A stretch of 64,000 nucleotides of DNA. It comes from Podospora comata. Taxonomy: Eukaryota; Ascomycota; Sordariomycetes; Sordariales; Podosporaceae. The notes beneath the pieces are model-generated. The model was not told where the DNA came from, searched no databases, and saw nothing but the letters and a program-made list of their open reading frames with translations. The position numbers were made by a program, and so were the translations under genes. This document shows positions 31,891 to 44,110 of this stretch, piece after piece; the first letter of the stretch is position 1, and the number at the start of each line of letters is the position of its first letter. The DNA lies in NCBI GenBank assembly GCA_017354895.1, contig CP071494.1, positions 2,852,001 through 2,916,000 on the forward strand, in the 5' to 3' direction.

Positions 31891-33443
31891 ATGGCCTTCC
31901 CAAGAGAAAGATGCATCCCCAAAGAGATCTCCCCGTATAATATTCAACTTTCGCCTGAAGACACTCCAGGCAAAACCCACGTCAAGGTTTTGACCCAAGA
32001 AAGCGCAGACAAGGTCTCTGAGCTGCTGATGGTAAATCATGTACGCTACCACACTCTCTTTGAAGCCGTGGGCTTCCACAGTAAGTTCGCTAACGCATTG
32101 TACTGTAAACTGTATGAAACGGCTTCTGACATGGCTCTGTAGACCACACCGTGCACCATCTTCTCACACTTTGGGCCCTGGGCGCCACTCCATCAGAGGT
32201 GCAGGCCATGTACGATCTCAACAAGCCGTACCAGGCCCTCATCCAGTACCATCCAGCGTCAGTAGCTGCGGTTAAACTAAAAGAACCTGCATTCTTCAAG
32301 CAGTGCATTGGAAACCTGGACTACTACCAGGACTATGTTCGGTTTTTCCAAGACGAGATTGCCCTGAAGGGGGTCCCGGCTGTCGTGAACGAGTACCTGT
32401 TCAAGGGGGATGAGTTATCCGACGACATTTTTGCGCGCATGCATTCTGGCTTTCTTCATCCCATGATCCACCTCGGCTGTGGCCTGGAGTTTAGCCAACC
32501 CTGTCTCGTCGCCGAGGCTCTCGCAGCGGGGTGTGTTCATGACGAATGGCCAGAGTGGTTCATCTTCCCAGTGGAGGAATATCTCAAGTCGAACCCGGAT
32601 GTCCCGTCAAAATCGCTGCTGGAAATCGTCACTAGTCTTCAAAATGACCCCGTCATTGCTAACGCCGTGACACCTGACGACCCCCTCAACAAGATATCTG
32701 ACGGCCTCTTGAAAAAGGTGGCCAAAGAGCTGGTGCCATATCTGGCCTCATACCAAGTCGATGCAACACCAGAGGACCTCCAACAAAAGACCACCGCCAT
32801 GATACATACCTGCGCGTACATTCTCGGGGCAGCCCAGCATCCCGGCAAGGTAGAAGCCATCGACTTTGTCATGCTTCATATGTCCACGCTGGGAATCTTC
32901 TACCCGACCTTTATGGCACAAGATTGGATCTCCAACCAAAACAAGAAGCGGATGCTGCAGTGGAAGGCTTGGGGAGACGCGGTGATGTATGCCGGGTGCG
33001 GATGTCCCAAGCTGTACCCTGAGAGGGTTACTGGGTACACCCCTAAGCGCCCCCAGGACGGCTGGCCAGAACTCTGTTACCGGGCCAATGTCTATGGTGA
33101 CGATGGGCACCTTTCCAAGGTCATCCGGGCTATGCTAAACACCCAGGAGCTACCCGAGCCGGTGGAAGGATTCCCCCTGGCGAAGAAGGATTTCCTCAAG
33201 ATTGCGCATCTGGCTTTGGACTCTGTGGAGAGGATGCTGGAGCCAGGACAGTACAAAGTCCCTGATAAGATCAAAAAGACTGTGGCAGAAGAAATGCGAC
33301 AAGATGAGGAGATTGTTAGGGTAATGGTGCGGTGGGTGCGTTGGTGCGGTGTGGAAGGATCGTGGGATAACTTCCCGGACCTTGTTGAGAAATCACGGGG
33401 TGAGGAGGCAGTGGTTGGAGATGCTAGAATCACTGCGACATAA
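31891..33443 (+). CDS. stcR: Questin oxidase-like Baeyer-Villiger enzyme (StcR/AflY type)
   Basis: Two exons (31891-32080, 32143-33443) give 496 aa; the intron is 62 bp. The protein matches the questin oxidase-like (DUF4243) family. It has NHTVHHLLTLWALGATPSEVQAMYDLN near residue 64, FLHPMIHLGCGLEFSQP with a conserved His, and later IHTCAYILGAAQHPGKVEAIDFVMLHM. These enzymes lack a Rossmann flavin site, yet questin oxidase and AflY are credited with Baeyer-Villiger-type ring cleavage of anthraquinones. Here the likely substrate is an intermediate between versicolorin A and demethylsterigmatocystin. This is the last recognisable cluster gene; an AT-rich patch follows. Confidence 0.87.
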
Positions 33444-33827
33444 CTTAGTATCATCACTTGTCCTGTACTGCTTATTTGACAAGACATAATCCACAGTCTA
33501 GTGCTCTAGAATCCGATTTAAAAATAGAAATATATTATGACCTCTTCTATTTCATGTAGTATATTACTATATCGTTATTAGCCTTATATTAATACAAGCG
33601 TATTGCATGCTATCCCAGGCCGAGAATCCCACTTTGAGAATCTTACTACATGCTACCACAGGCACATGTTACATTGCAGATCATCGCTTCCGGCCGTACT
33701 CAAGCTTCATGTTCTTACGGACTCATAAAGCGATGGCTAGTCCCACCGCTGTCTCTCCAGTTCTAAACCACCTCGTTTGAATCCTCCCTATGCAAAAGTA
33801 AATATAGGTCGAATTGCGGTTTCCAAC
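33444..33827. other. Cluster border, AT-rich patch
   Basis: No gene. About 33500-33600 is strongly A/T-rich with many TA steps, unlike the GC-rich surroundings. An imperfect 15-bp direct repeat (CATGCTATCCCAGGC and CATGCTACCACAGGC) follows near 33606 and 33649. It could be a decayed, RIP-mutated element; no reading frame is recognisable. Confidence 0.4.
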
Positions 33828-34571
33828 ATGCTTGTGACAACTCTTCTTTCCGCCATGTTAACCCTTTCAAGGGCGGCACCCACCACAACCACCGTCGACT
33901 CAACAGAACTCGGCCAGGGTCCTTACCACTACGACTTCGGCTGGACCAAACCCTTCATCAGCTCCTGCAGCAACAAGACTGTCGATGTCAAGTTCCGCTG
34001 GTCCATCGAAGGCCTACAATACACCACCTCTTCCACATTCATGTCACCCACCGAAGAACAAGAACAGAAGCCCAGCATCGAGTCGACTTACTTCAGCTTC
34101 AACCTCACCAACCCCGCCATCGGGGGCCTAGCTCGCTGCAACACGACCATGTCCGGGTCGATACCAAACGCGACCCATGTATTCTGGTGCGACAAGTGGC
34201 TTTCAGTCGACGCTGGGACGGTTGGGCTGTATGGGACCCGTGGTCCACGGCTTCAACTGAGGTTTCATGAGAAGACGCTGTTGCTTATTGATGGGTGGAA
34301 GTGTGATGAGTCAAGGCAGATAAGTAATGGCGAGTGAGTACATCCTTTCCTTTTGATTTGACGATGACATGGATACCGCAAGGTGTTGACAAAAAGTGTG
34401 TTCAGCATACAATACAGCGCAAGAGGCCTTGTAGAACTGGAATACTCGCAGTGTACTGGGGCATCTTCAGTCACCGGTGACTGGAAGCCCGGTCAGATTT
34501 ATTCGCAAAAGACAATCGGTTGTCGCGCTGACCAGATCGATGTTAAGCCGAATTATCTACTTGGGGTGTAG
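33828..34571 (+). CDS. Predicted secreted Cys-containing protein, unknown
   Basis: Two exons (33828-34333, 34406-34571) give 223 aa. The ATG at 33828 is chosen because it opens a clean signal peptide (MLVTTLLSAMLTLSRAAP). The mature part has six cysteines (SSCSN, ARCNT, FWCDK, WKCDE, SQCTG, IGCRA) and several N-glycosylation sequons, suggesting a small disulfide-bonded extracellular protein. I do not recognise the family. It is the first gene outside the cluster core and I see no AflR motif at its start. It could be a surface or effector-like protein; no function is claimed. Confidence 0.6.
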
Positions 34572-35116
34572 TGAGTTGCTCTCCATGTTTGGTTGAGTGT
34601 AAACGTGGAACTATGTACAAGCTACTGACGTTGACTTAGCTCTGGTGACCCGTTTTTCTTGGTTATTGGGGAGTGGTAAAATGTTGAATCCTGCACGTCT
34701 GGGACACAGATGGTAGCATCTCCTTGCGTCACATTGAGATCGAGCGCTAAGAGACATGATATATGAAAATCACTTGGAATTCATTTAAGAGTAGCTCTAC
34801 TTATACTCTACTCTTTCAGTCGAGGAAGATGCCTTGAACAATTGTCCCTTGAAAAGGGGTGAATAAGGGGGTGCACAGTATGGCCACTCAGGCCACACAG
34901 TGCCCGCACTGTTTGGGCCACAACGCTCCAGAAAAAATTCACAACTTTTGGCTGCCCGCAGTGATGAAGTCACACACACCCCAGCTCTCACTTTCACATT
35001 CAACCCTCATATTCTAGTCTGCTGCCTATCTATTGTCGTGAGAATCAATCTCGTGATTTTCCCTCATTTTCGATTCGATTTTACGTCACTTCTGAGGTCC
35101 CCCTCAAACACCGAAA
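34572..35116. other. Intergenic, promoter of YAR1-like gene
   Basis: 545 bp. A short T/C-rich stretch precedes the ankyrin gene; nothing else is supported. Confidence 0.5.
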
Positions 35117-35768
35117 ATGGCCTCGATCCAATTTCAAGAAGAAGAAATCGACGACCTCATCTACCTCGCCCGCGTCGGTGACAAAGACGAGCTCTCCACT
35201 CTCCTCTCAGGAATCATTGCCCGCCAGACCACCGACAGGATACCCACTCCCGCCGACGTTCTCGCCCAGGCGGTAGAGGAGAGCAGCAAGAACACAACCC
35301 TGCACATGGCCAGCGCCAACGGTCATGTTGGTGAGTTGAATTTTCTCATCCTATCCACTATTTTCTTACATGAAACTAAAATAATTTTTGTCAGAAATCG
35401 TCGAGTACATCCTCTCCCGGTTTCCAACCGCCGACAAGGATCAAAAACAAGCCTTCCTCGACGCCACAAATGAGTTCGGCAACACAGCCCTCCACTGGGC
35501 AGCTCTCAACGGCCACCTCCCAATCGTGAAGCTTCTCGTTGAAAACGGTGCGTCTGTTGCGTTGGCAAATGACAAGAACTACATCCCTCTTGACCTGGCG
35601 AGCTTCAGCGAGAAGATCGATGTGGTGGATTACTTCCTCAAGGAGGTGCGTGAGATGGAGGCTGAGAATGCAAAGGAGGGTCTTGGGGAGGCTGTGGCGG
35701 ATGTAAAGGTAGAAGACGGTGAGGAGAATGAGGGCTCTTCAAAAGGAAAGGAGAAGGAGTCAAGTTGA
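35117..35768 (+). CDS. yar1: Ankyrin-repeat protein, YAR1-like
   Basis: Two exons (35117-35330, 35395-35768) give 195 aa. Two ankyrin repeats are plain: TTLHMASANGHVEIVEYIL near residue 58 and FGNTALHWAALNGHLPIVKLL near residue 98. The N-terminus (EEEIDDLIYLARVGDKDEL) and the acidic Lys/Glu-rich tail match yeast Yar1 in length and layout. Yar1 is a dedicated chaperone that binds ribosomal protein S3 and escorts it to the nucleus for 40S assembly. Other short ankyrin proteins are possible but less good in length and tail. Confidence 0.8.
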
Positions 35769-35861
35769 GAGGAACGACGAATGATACCAAAAGAAGAAAA
35801 AAATGACATGAACTGAGAACTGCTCTTTGATTTGTTTTGTTATTGCTGTGATGTACCCGCC

Positions 35862-36686
<825 letters not shown>

Positions 36687-37282
36687 CTTGGTGGGTCCGA
36701 CCTGTTCGAGAAGAGGTGACGAAGAGAAGCAAACCTGATCTATTAAAAGTCCTGCTGAGTACCTTGAATAGTAGCGTGAGATACTGAGAGATAATGAGGG
36801 TGGGTCTCTCAGACTTTTGTTGTTGTCAAAAGTTTACTCTGATGCAGTTTCAGTTGGGCAGGTGGTGATGAAAATTACATCGATGAGACGACGCGAATGT
36901 GAAATATTACGCGTAATTTGTACGGTGTCACGTGCCTAGTGAACGAAAAGACTCTGGGAGAGAGGGTTAGGGTACAAACATTGGATGTCAGGAACAATAA
37001 GAATCGGACACAAAAAGAAGAGAAGGACATGGAATATAAGAAAAATTAGGGACCCACAATGGTAGTGAATGGTTCGGAGATCTTTTCCGGTGGCTTGCTG
37101 CTGTTATTCAAGGTTTGTTGGCCGTCATTTGAACCTGCTGACCTTGGTATTTCTTATTTCATAAGTTGGCTAGACTCATACTCCTTTGGCTTTGGCTGTG
37201 GCCTCAAAGTGATTCACCCCGAAAGTCAAAAATGAAGCTGGGTAAACCACAACCACGTGGCTCAAAAAGGGACAAAAGATAT
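36687..37282. other. Intergenic between NTM1-type gene and tRNA
   Basis: 596 bp, A/T-richer than average. No gene is seen. The T-run downstream of the tRNA (on the minus strand, about 37264-37275) is probably its Pol III terminator. Confidence 0.5.
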
Positions 37283-37370
37283 TCCCCTCGACCGGAATCG
37301 AGCCGGTGACCTTTCGGTATCAATAAATTCCTTTACAGCCGAACGTGATAGCCAACTACACCACAAGGGG
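37283..37370 (-). tRNA. tRNA-Tyr (GTA) with 14-nt intron
   Basis: The minus strand folds as a cloverleaf. The acceptor CCCCTTG pairs with CGAGGGG (one G-U) with discriminator A, the D-arm is GTG...CAC, the anticodon stem is TTCGG/CCGAA and the T stem ACCGG/CCGGT. The anticodon loop reads C-T-GTA-A-A with a 14-nt insertion after position 37, the canonical intron site. Anticodon GTA means Tyr. The T loop starts CTCGA instead of TTCGA, one mismatch from the usual B box. A TTTT/TTTTT run follows the 3' end. Confidence 0.88.
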
Positions 37371-37508
37371 TTTCCTGGTTGTTGATGGGGAAGGCCAAAG
37401 TGGCACCTATGTGGGGACCAACCACCGTCGACTGACTTATCTCCAAGAGACACCAACAACACCACTTGCACTTGAGGCAGCGAAAGCCAGCTGCAGGTTC
37501 CCGTATCA

Positions 37509-39216
37509 CTAGTCCGCGTGCATTCTCGCGCAGAGATTGTCATCCAGCCAGGTACTCAGATCCCCATAACTGTCCACGGCCTGTATCTCAGCTTTGATGT
37601 TCAACATCAGCATGCGCTGTAGTTCCTGTGCATGTTCCAACCCGCCGCCGGAGGGCAGCTCGACAGAGGAAATGGCCCTCAGGATATCGCCAGCTTTCTT
37701 TCGGTCCCTCAAAGTGAGAGAGGACACTTTGTCGCTTGGATTTCGAAAATCTGACAGCCTGGGTCTTTTGGCCGGCCGCTGATGATCGGAGTCTGGCGCG
37801 AGAAGTAGGTTAATAACTGTCACGAAACAGAAAGAAGGGGACCTGCTCACTTTCCGCCAATTGAGGAGATTCCCCGCCTGTGGTTCCATGTAATTCTTGG
37901 TCCTCCTCATCGTCAACTGCTGGACTTTGCCATGAAGAGAGGAGATCGCGACTCTTAATCCCAAGCCAGCAGAGCGAGGGGACAGTTGCCTCGTTCTCAT
38001 GCTCTAGGCGTCTACTGCCATTCTGGTATGTTCGGACAATGGAAATACCGTCAGGGTCAAAGTCTGCGAGACCAAAAATCACTAGACTCGGCCGCAAGGA
38101 ATGTACAACAGACAAGAACCTTCGGGTGGCCAAGTCAGGGAATCCTTTGGCCTGGCAAACAGAGAACTTAGTTATGAACACATCATCTGTAACATTGAAG
38201 CCATACCGTGATGAGGATTCCGTGACCTGCTCGGGAGTTCTTTGCATATTGAGCTGCAGCAAGAGTTCGGAAAGTTGCCTTGATCCCATGTCAGCCGGGG
38301 CCATTTAAGCGCGATAGTCTCAGCTGACCTCTTTCTCAATCACCAAAATCCACTGGACCTCATGAAAGCCAATGCTCCGGATCTCGCTTGTGGATGGCAA
38401 AAGAATACCCTACGACCATCAGCATACAACCCTTGTGCTTGATCGTCTCAGGTAATGTCTCACGGTACTATGAGAGAGCCCACAGTCAATGACGGAACCG
38501 TCTCGACTGATCAACATGATGGGGCCTGAAATAAGGCCTTTGGCTGTCGCAACCTATGATCGTTCCAGTCAGAAATTTGACTCAATGAGAAGTAACAGAT
38601 GCCTATTTACAATGTTCAAATCGCCTCGGCCGACACCGAGCGTGAAAGCAAGATTGTCCACCATGACATCAACTGCAGCTTGTGAGCCGAAAAGATCTGG
38701 ACTTTGGTAGTATATGTTTCTGATTACTCAGGTGAGTGAGCCAACATCCCAGTCTTGGAGGTAGGTCCTCACAAACAGACCTCTTGGTGATCAACATTCC
38801 CGACAGTAAAGCCTCGTGGGAAAGCTCAATGATGCATAGTAAGGCTTCTATCCACAGAACCAGTTAGATGAAATCGCTCGATACGCCCCGGTTCACTAAC
38901 CAAATCTCTTCGCTTCCTGGATGGTACGACCTGGGAATCTCACCACACCAGCTTGGCGCGCTGCTGGCGGGCCTTGTGAGCGCCCGGGGCGTGATGTTCG
39001 GACAGTTCTGTAGGGAATCAGGATTTCGTTTCCGGTCGTGACAGCATCAACAATTGCTTCGAGAAGCGACTCGATTCGGCCGAGGGCACCATTGCCAGCG
39101 ACAGCGACGACATTGACCGCGTCGTAGTTGACAGAAGAGGCACCAGATGAATCTTGACTGTGAGTACCAGTGCCTTGAGAATACCCCTCAGTTGAATTTG
39201 TCGATATTTCGTCCAT
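37509..39216 (-). CDS. spo11: SPO11 meiotic DNA double-strand-break transesterase
   Basis: Eight exons: 39216-38901, 38847-38781, 38719-38611, 38553-38464, 38409-38329, 38278-38207, 38151-37851, 37792-37509. They give 439 aa with every phase consistent. The topoisomerase VI-A type 5Y-CAP domain has the catalytic tyrosine in KRNIYYQSPDLF (second Tyr of the pair). The Toprim part has EKEATFRTLA with the metal-binding Glu, AKGFPDLATR, and DFDPDGISI with the acidic pair. SPO11 makes the breaks that start meiotic recombination. A long Ser/Thr-rich N-terminus and a C-terminal tail (LSTWLDDNLCARM) complete it. The high intron number is normal for this gene in filamentous fungi. Confidence 0.93.
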
Positions 39217-39678
39217 GGTGATCGGGTTGGCGCCGACTTGCACCAACATCTGACAGATGATGCACAAGTCGCTTGCTTCTGCACTGGGGAAATACCCAGG
39301 CTTTCCGGCTCCTTCCCATTCTTACTTGCAATTACGGTAGTATTGCAATTGTTGCCAGCCCAGTGTTCCTTCCTCGTCGAGTTGACCTGATCACACACTG
39401 ATCTGGCAGTGCTCCTTCCCAATGTCATCGGAAAGATTCCGACATGGATGAGGTCTCTCTCACATGCACTTTGGTGGGCCCGTGCGTCACTGCCAGGTTG
39501 ACGGGTGGATCCCGTTGCTGCAGCCCCTGAAATTCAACGGCCGACGGGTGATCGCTGTGGCCCGATTGGCGAATTCAAGACAGCTCATTCCACGGCCAAA
39601 ATGTTTGCTGGCTCTTAAAACCAACTGTTCCTCCGCTCTTTCGTGGTACGGCACCATAATTTCGTATAGCTCGTCACG
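39217..39678. promoter_or_regulatory. Divergent promoter SPO11 / lanosterol synthase
   Basis: 462 bp between two divergent starts. No gene; nothing specific recognised. Confidence 0.5.
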
Positions 39679-42069
39679 ATGGGAAAGAAGGATGCTGCGG
39701 GAGTGTCCTCGGACACTCAACCTCTCCTCGAGAAGTCCTCCACCAAGAAGCGCCTGAGCTCCGACCTCACCGACCATGTCGCAAAACGCCAAAGAATCGA
39801 AGAGCGAACTGACCATACACGATGGCGCATGCGCGACGACAAAGGACGCCAATCATGGGTGTATCTCGAGGACGACCAAGCTCTTAAAGATTGGCCCCAG
39901 AGCTTTGCGGACAAGTACTTTCTTGGCCTTCCTGTGGTACGTTCTTCTAGGCTTTTCAGGGCTTTACCATGGTCGAAACACTGCTCGAAACACTACTAAC
40001 AATGTCTTAAAGAATGCCCCCGATCTCCCAAAGCCGACGAACCCTCTCGATGCGGTCCGAAACGGTCTCGAATTCTTCGAAAAGCTCCAACTGCCCAGCG
40101 GTCACTGGGGCTGCGAATATGGCGGTCCCATGTTCCTGCTACCGTGCATCGTTATTGCTTGGTATGTCACCAAGACGCCAATTCCCTGGTATTACGCGAC
40201 CGAGATCAAGAATTATTTGTTTGCGCGCGCCAATCCTGAAGACGGTGGCTGGGGTCTGCATATCGAGGGCGAGACATCAGTCTTTGGAACATCGCTTAAC
40301 TACACTGTCCTGCGGATTGTAGGTGTTGATGCGGACCACCCAGTGATGGTCAAGGCTCGCGCCACTCTGCACAAGATGGGAGGAGCGACACATGCCCCCC
40401 ACTGGGCCAAGTGGTGGTTGGCCGTGATGGGAGTTGCCCAGTGGGATATCGTTAACCCAACACCCCCCGAGTTGTGGCTTCTCCCAGACTGGGTCCCTAT
40501 TGCCCCTTGGAGATGGTGGATCCACATTCGCCAAGTGTTTCTGCCCATGAGCTATCTGTGGTCCAAGAGGTGGCAGGCTGAGGAAACGGAACTGATCCGC
40601 TCCCTTCGGCAAGAGTTGTTTGTGGAGGACTGGGCCAAGATCAATTGGGCTTCGCACCGCAACACCATCAACCCCAGGGACAACTACCATCCCAAGACGT
40701 GGGTGCTCAACACGGTAAACTGGTGTCTTGTCAATATCTGGAACCCAGTTTTGCGGACACAGGCGATTGCTAAGAAGGGCGAGGAGTGGGCCATGAAGCT
40801 CATCGAGATGGAGAATGAGAACACCGACCATGCTGATTTGGCCACGGTGTCAGGGCCCATGAACACGGTGTGCCTTTATGTCAAAGAGGGACCCGATTCC
40901 TATGCTGTGCGCAGGCATCGCGAGAGAGCCCACGAGTTCCTCTGGATGAAGGACGAGGGTTTGCTTGCCAATGGCACCAACGGTGTTCAGTGTTGGGATA
41001 CTGCCTTTGCCATTCAGGCTGTGATGGATGCTGGTTTAACCGAGGATCCCCGTTGGCGGTCAATGCTGATGAAGGCGCTCGAGTTCTTGGATGATCAACA
41101 GATTCGCGAAAATGTCAAGGACCAGGACAAATGCTATCGCCAGCAACGCAAAGGCGGATGGGCCTTTAGCAACAAGGATCAAGGCTATGCTGTCAGCGAC
41201 TGTGTTTCGGAAGCTCTCAAGTCTGTCATCATTCTCCAGAAGACTCCAGGTTTCCCAACCCTCATTGATGATCGGAGAATCTTTGACGCCATTGACACTC
41301 TCCTGACATACCAGAATCCTTCTGGCGGATGCTCGTCATATGAGCCCCCTCGCGCGGGTACTTGGATGGAGGTATTGAACGCTGCTGAGGTGTTTGGCAA
41401 CATCATGGTCGAGTATGAGTATCCCGAGTGCACAACTGCGGTGGTCACGGCTTTGTCCCTCTTCCGCAAGCACTGGCCGAAATACAGAACCAAAGAGATC
41501 GAGCGCTTCATCGAGCGCGCCGTAAAGTGGATCAAGACTGCCCAGAAGCCACATGGTGGGTGGTATGGGAGCTGGGGTATTTGTTTCACTTATGCCACCA
41601 TGTTTGCCCTTGAGAGTTTGGCCAGTATTGGTGAGACATATAAGAACAGCGATTATGCCAAAAGGGGCTGTGAATTTTTGATCTCCAAACAGAGAGAGGA
41701 CGGTGGTTGGTCTGAACATTACAGGGTATGTTCTGCTTTTACATTTTGTCACAATTGCAGGATGCTAACATGAGGCAGGCATGTGAGACGGGCGAGTACA
41801 TTGAGCATCCTTCAGGATCGCAAGTTGTCATGACTGCCTGGGCGGTAATTGCTCTTATGAAGGCAGACTACCCCAATCTTGAACACATCAAGAAAGGTAT
41901 CAAGCTGATCATGGACCGCCAACAAAGCAATGGCGAGTGGCTTCAAGAAGCCATTGAGGGTGTCTTCAATAAGAGCTGCATGATTTCGTACCCCAACTAC
42001 AAGTTTACCTTCACCCTGAAGGCTCTGGGCATGTTTGCTCGCAAGTACCCGAACGAAACTGTGGTTTGA
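39679..42069 (+). CDS. erg7: Lanosterol synthase (oxidosqualene cyclase)
   Basis: Three exons (39679-39936, 40013-41725, 41779-42069) give 753 aa. The protein has the prenyltransferase-squalene cyclase repeat architecture, with several QW-type motifs such as LPSGHWGCEYGG, RQQRKGGWAFS, KPHGGWYGSWG and REDGGWSEHYRACETGEY. The catalytic acid region reads SDCVSE around residue 482, a variant of the classical DCTAE; the Asp and Cys are kept. The enzyme cyclises 2,3-oxidosqualene to lanosterol in ergosterol biosynthesis. The first exon is hydrophilic and Lys/Arg-rich. A triterpenoid-specific paralog is possible given the altered motif, but a single full-length gene beside housekeeping loci favours ERG7. 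Confidence 0.86.
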
Positions 42070-42651
42070 GGACGATGGGTCAGAGAAGGGAAAAGATGAT
42101 GACATGAGGCAAGATGGCAAAAGCATATGATGATGGTTTGGAGACATTCGGTAATGCTTTATACGTAATACTTAATTCATTTATTCCCCTTTCAGTCTTC
42201 ATACAATTTCATTTCCCCCCTTTCAGTGCCACCACTTGGTGATGTTACTGTTGAGGAAGGCGGTAAAACCATTGCTCGTCATGGACCCCACTTCTGCAGG
42301 CATCCGCAGGTGGCAGAATTAGGTTGGCTGCAGGCTGTCCCAAGCTTGTTGGTGTGGTACCCCGCCAAAGCTTCCCCTGGTCAGCAGCTCTCTTGGGCTT
42401 CTTCTTTACAATTCGACGAGTATCTTTGGGCCAACCAGCTTTACACTTCTCATTCAAAGTTCCAGCTTCACTTTGTCTGTCACTTACAAGGATCCCTTCA
42501 ACTACTTGTTTATAACAACCTATCTCCGCCTCCGTTGACATCTTCTCATCCATCCATCACCCTCTCCCCAGCTGCCATCATCGCCAAGACGGAACTAGAT
42601 AGGTACCTACCCGATCGACCCGTTCCGACCTCCCGGCAACTTCTCACCAGG
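42070..42651. other. Intergenic / SGT1 5' region
   Basis: 582 bp. The SGT1 frame stays open upstream of its ATG, but no in-frame ATG with conserved sequence is evident, so this is treated as promoter and 5' UTR. Confidence 0.5.
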
Positions 42652-44110
42652 ATGGCGGCTACATCGTACGCCTACCGTGGCCTCGAGGCCGTCGAAAAGA
42701 AAGATTGGGCCGCTGCCGTTCCCCTTCTCGACAAGGCACTGGAGGGTTCAAACTCCCCTCTTTGGCTGTTGGCCCGCTCGCACGCCCACCTCGAACTTAA
42801 GAACTATGAGGATGCCCTCCGCGATGCCGAACTTGCGTACCACGTTGCTGCCGAGAGAGGATCTGGGAGAAAGCAAATGATCGACGCCCAGTATCGCCGT
42901 GCTACCATTTACCACAGACTCAAGCAATATGCCGACTCGGACTGCTGTGCCAAATGGAGCATGCTCTTGGCAGAGGGTCGCCCAGCTCGTGAGGATGACG
43001 GGGTTGAGAAGAACGTTGATGCCGACGGGTACTACACGGTTACATACGAGGATGCGGTTGCCGATAACGCGAACCAGCCGGATTACTCCATGAGGGAGAG
43101 CTTGAAAGATCCAGGCGTGAAAGACCCAAATGCAAAGACGATCAAGACTGGGTTTGAGTCACAGTGGAAACGAGCGTATACGTGGAGAACTGTCGTTTTG
43201 GGGATTCTTAAGAGGCTGCCGAAGAATGACCCAGGGCGCAAAGTCCATGTTTCCAAGATACCCCCAAAGCCAGAGCAGAAGAAGGTCGAGAAGAAGGCCG
43301 AGCCTCTGGTTGTGGAGCTGGACAGCGAGGATGAGAAGCCGGTTGCGAAGCCCAGCGAGCCTGCGCCGGGAAGTGTACCCGATGAGAAGCTCAAGCTTCG
43401 TACCGACTTTTACCAGTCCAACCAAAATGTAACAGTTTCACTGTTTGTCAAGGGTACGAAGAAGGAAGAGCTTAACGTCAAGTTCTCGAAGAACCAGGTA
43501 TGCCAATCTGAACTTGGGCACATGCTGATCGGCTACTAACGGGCTGTAGGTTCAAATATCGCCAATTGCTCGCGCCGCGGCCCCATACGTAAAGCCTGGC
43601 GACCGCGAGGCTTCCTCGACCTTGCACCTGAGCGGCGAGATCAATCCCGCTGGTTCTCGTTGGACCGCCACCCCATCGAAGATTGAGCTCGTTTTGCAGA
43701 AAGCTACACCAGGGAAGTGGGGCTCGTGGGGCAAGGAGGAAATCGGCATCGTAGAGAATGCGGATCAAGAAGAGGATAATGAAGAGGTCACCCCTTCTTC
43801 ATCCAACCAGGCTTCGGCTCCTGCTGTCAAGCCTGCCGCTGCTCCAGCCTACCCCACCAGCAGCCGGACCGGACCTAAGAACTGGGACAAGCTGGAGGAG
43901 CTGGAAGGGGTCGAGGACACTGAGAGCGATGTCAATGCCTTCTTCAAGAAGCTTTACAAGGACGCCTCCCCTGAGCAGCAACGCGCCATGATGAAGAGTT
44001 TTACTGAGAGTAATGGGACAGCTCTCAGCACGGACTGGAGCGATGTGAAGGGGAGGAAGGTGGAGACGGTGCCGCCTGAGGGTGTCGAGGTCAAGAAGTG
44101 GGATAGTTGA
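42652..44110 (+). CDS. sgt1: SGT1 co-chaperone (TPR-CS-SGS)
   Basis: Two exons (42652-43497, 43550-44110) give 468 aa. Domains in order are N-terminal TPR repeats (about 1-120, GLEAVEKKDWAAAVPLLDKAL onward), a linker, a CS domain (about 245-365, LRTDFYQSNQNVTVSLFVKG...GKWGSWG), and the SGS domain to the end (KNWDKLEELEG...DVKGRKVETVPPEG). This is the full SGT1 architecture. SGT1 bridges Hsp90 to SCF ubiquitin ligases and kinetochore assembly factors. The intron falls inside the CS domain. Confidence 0.93.
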
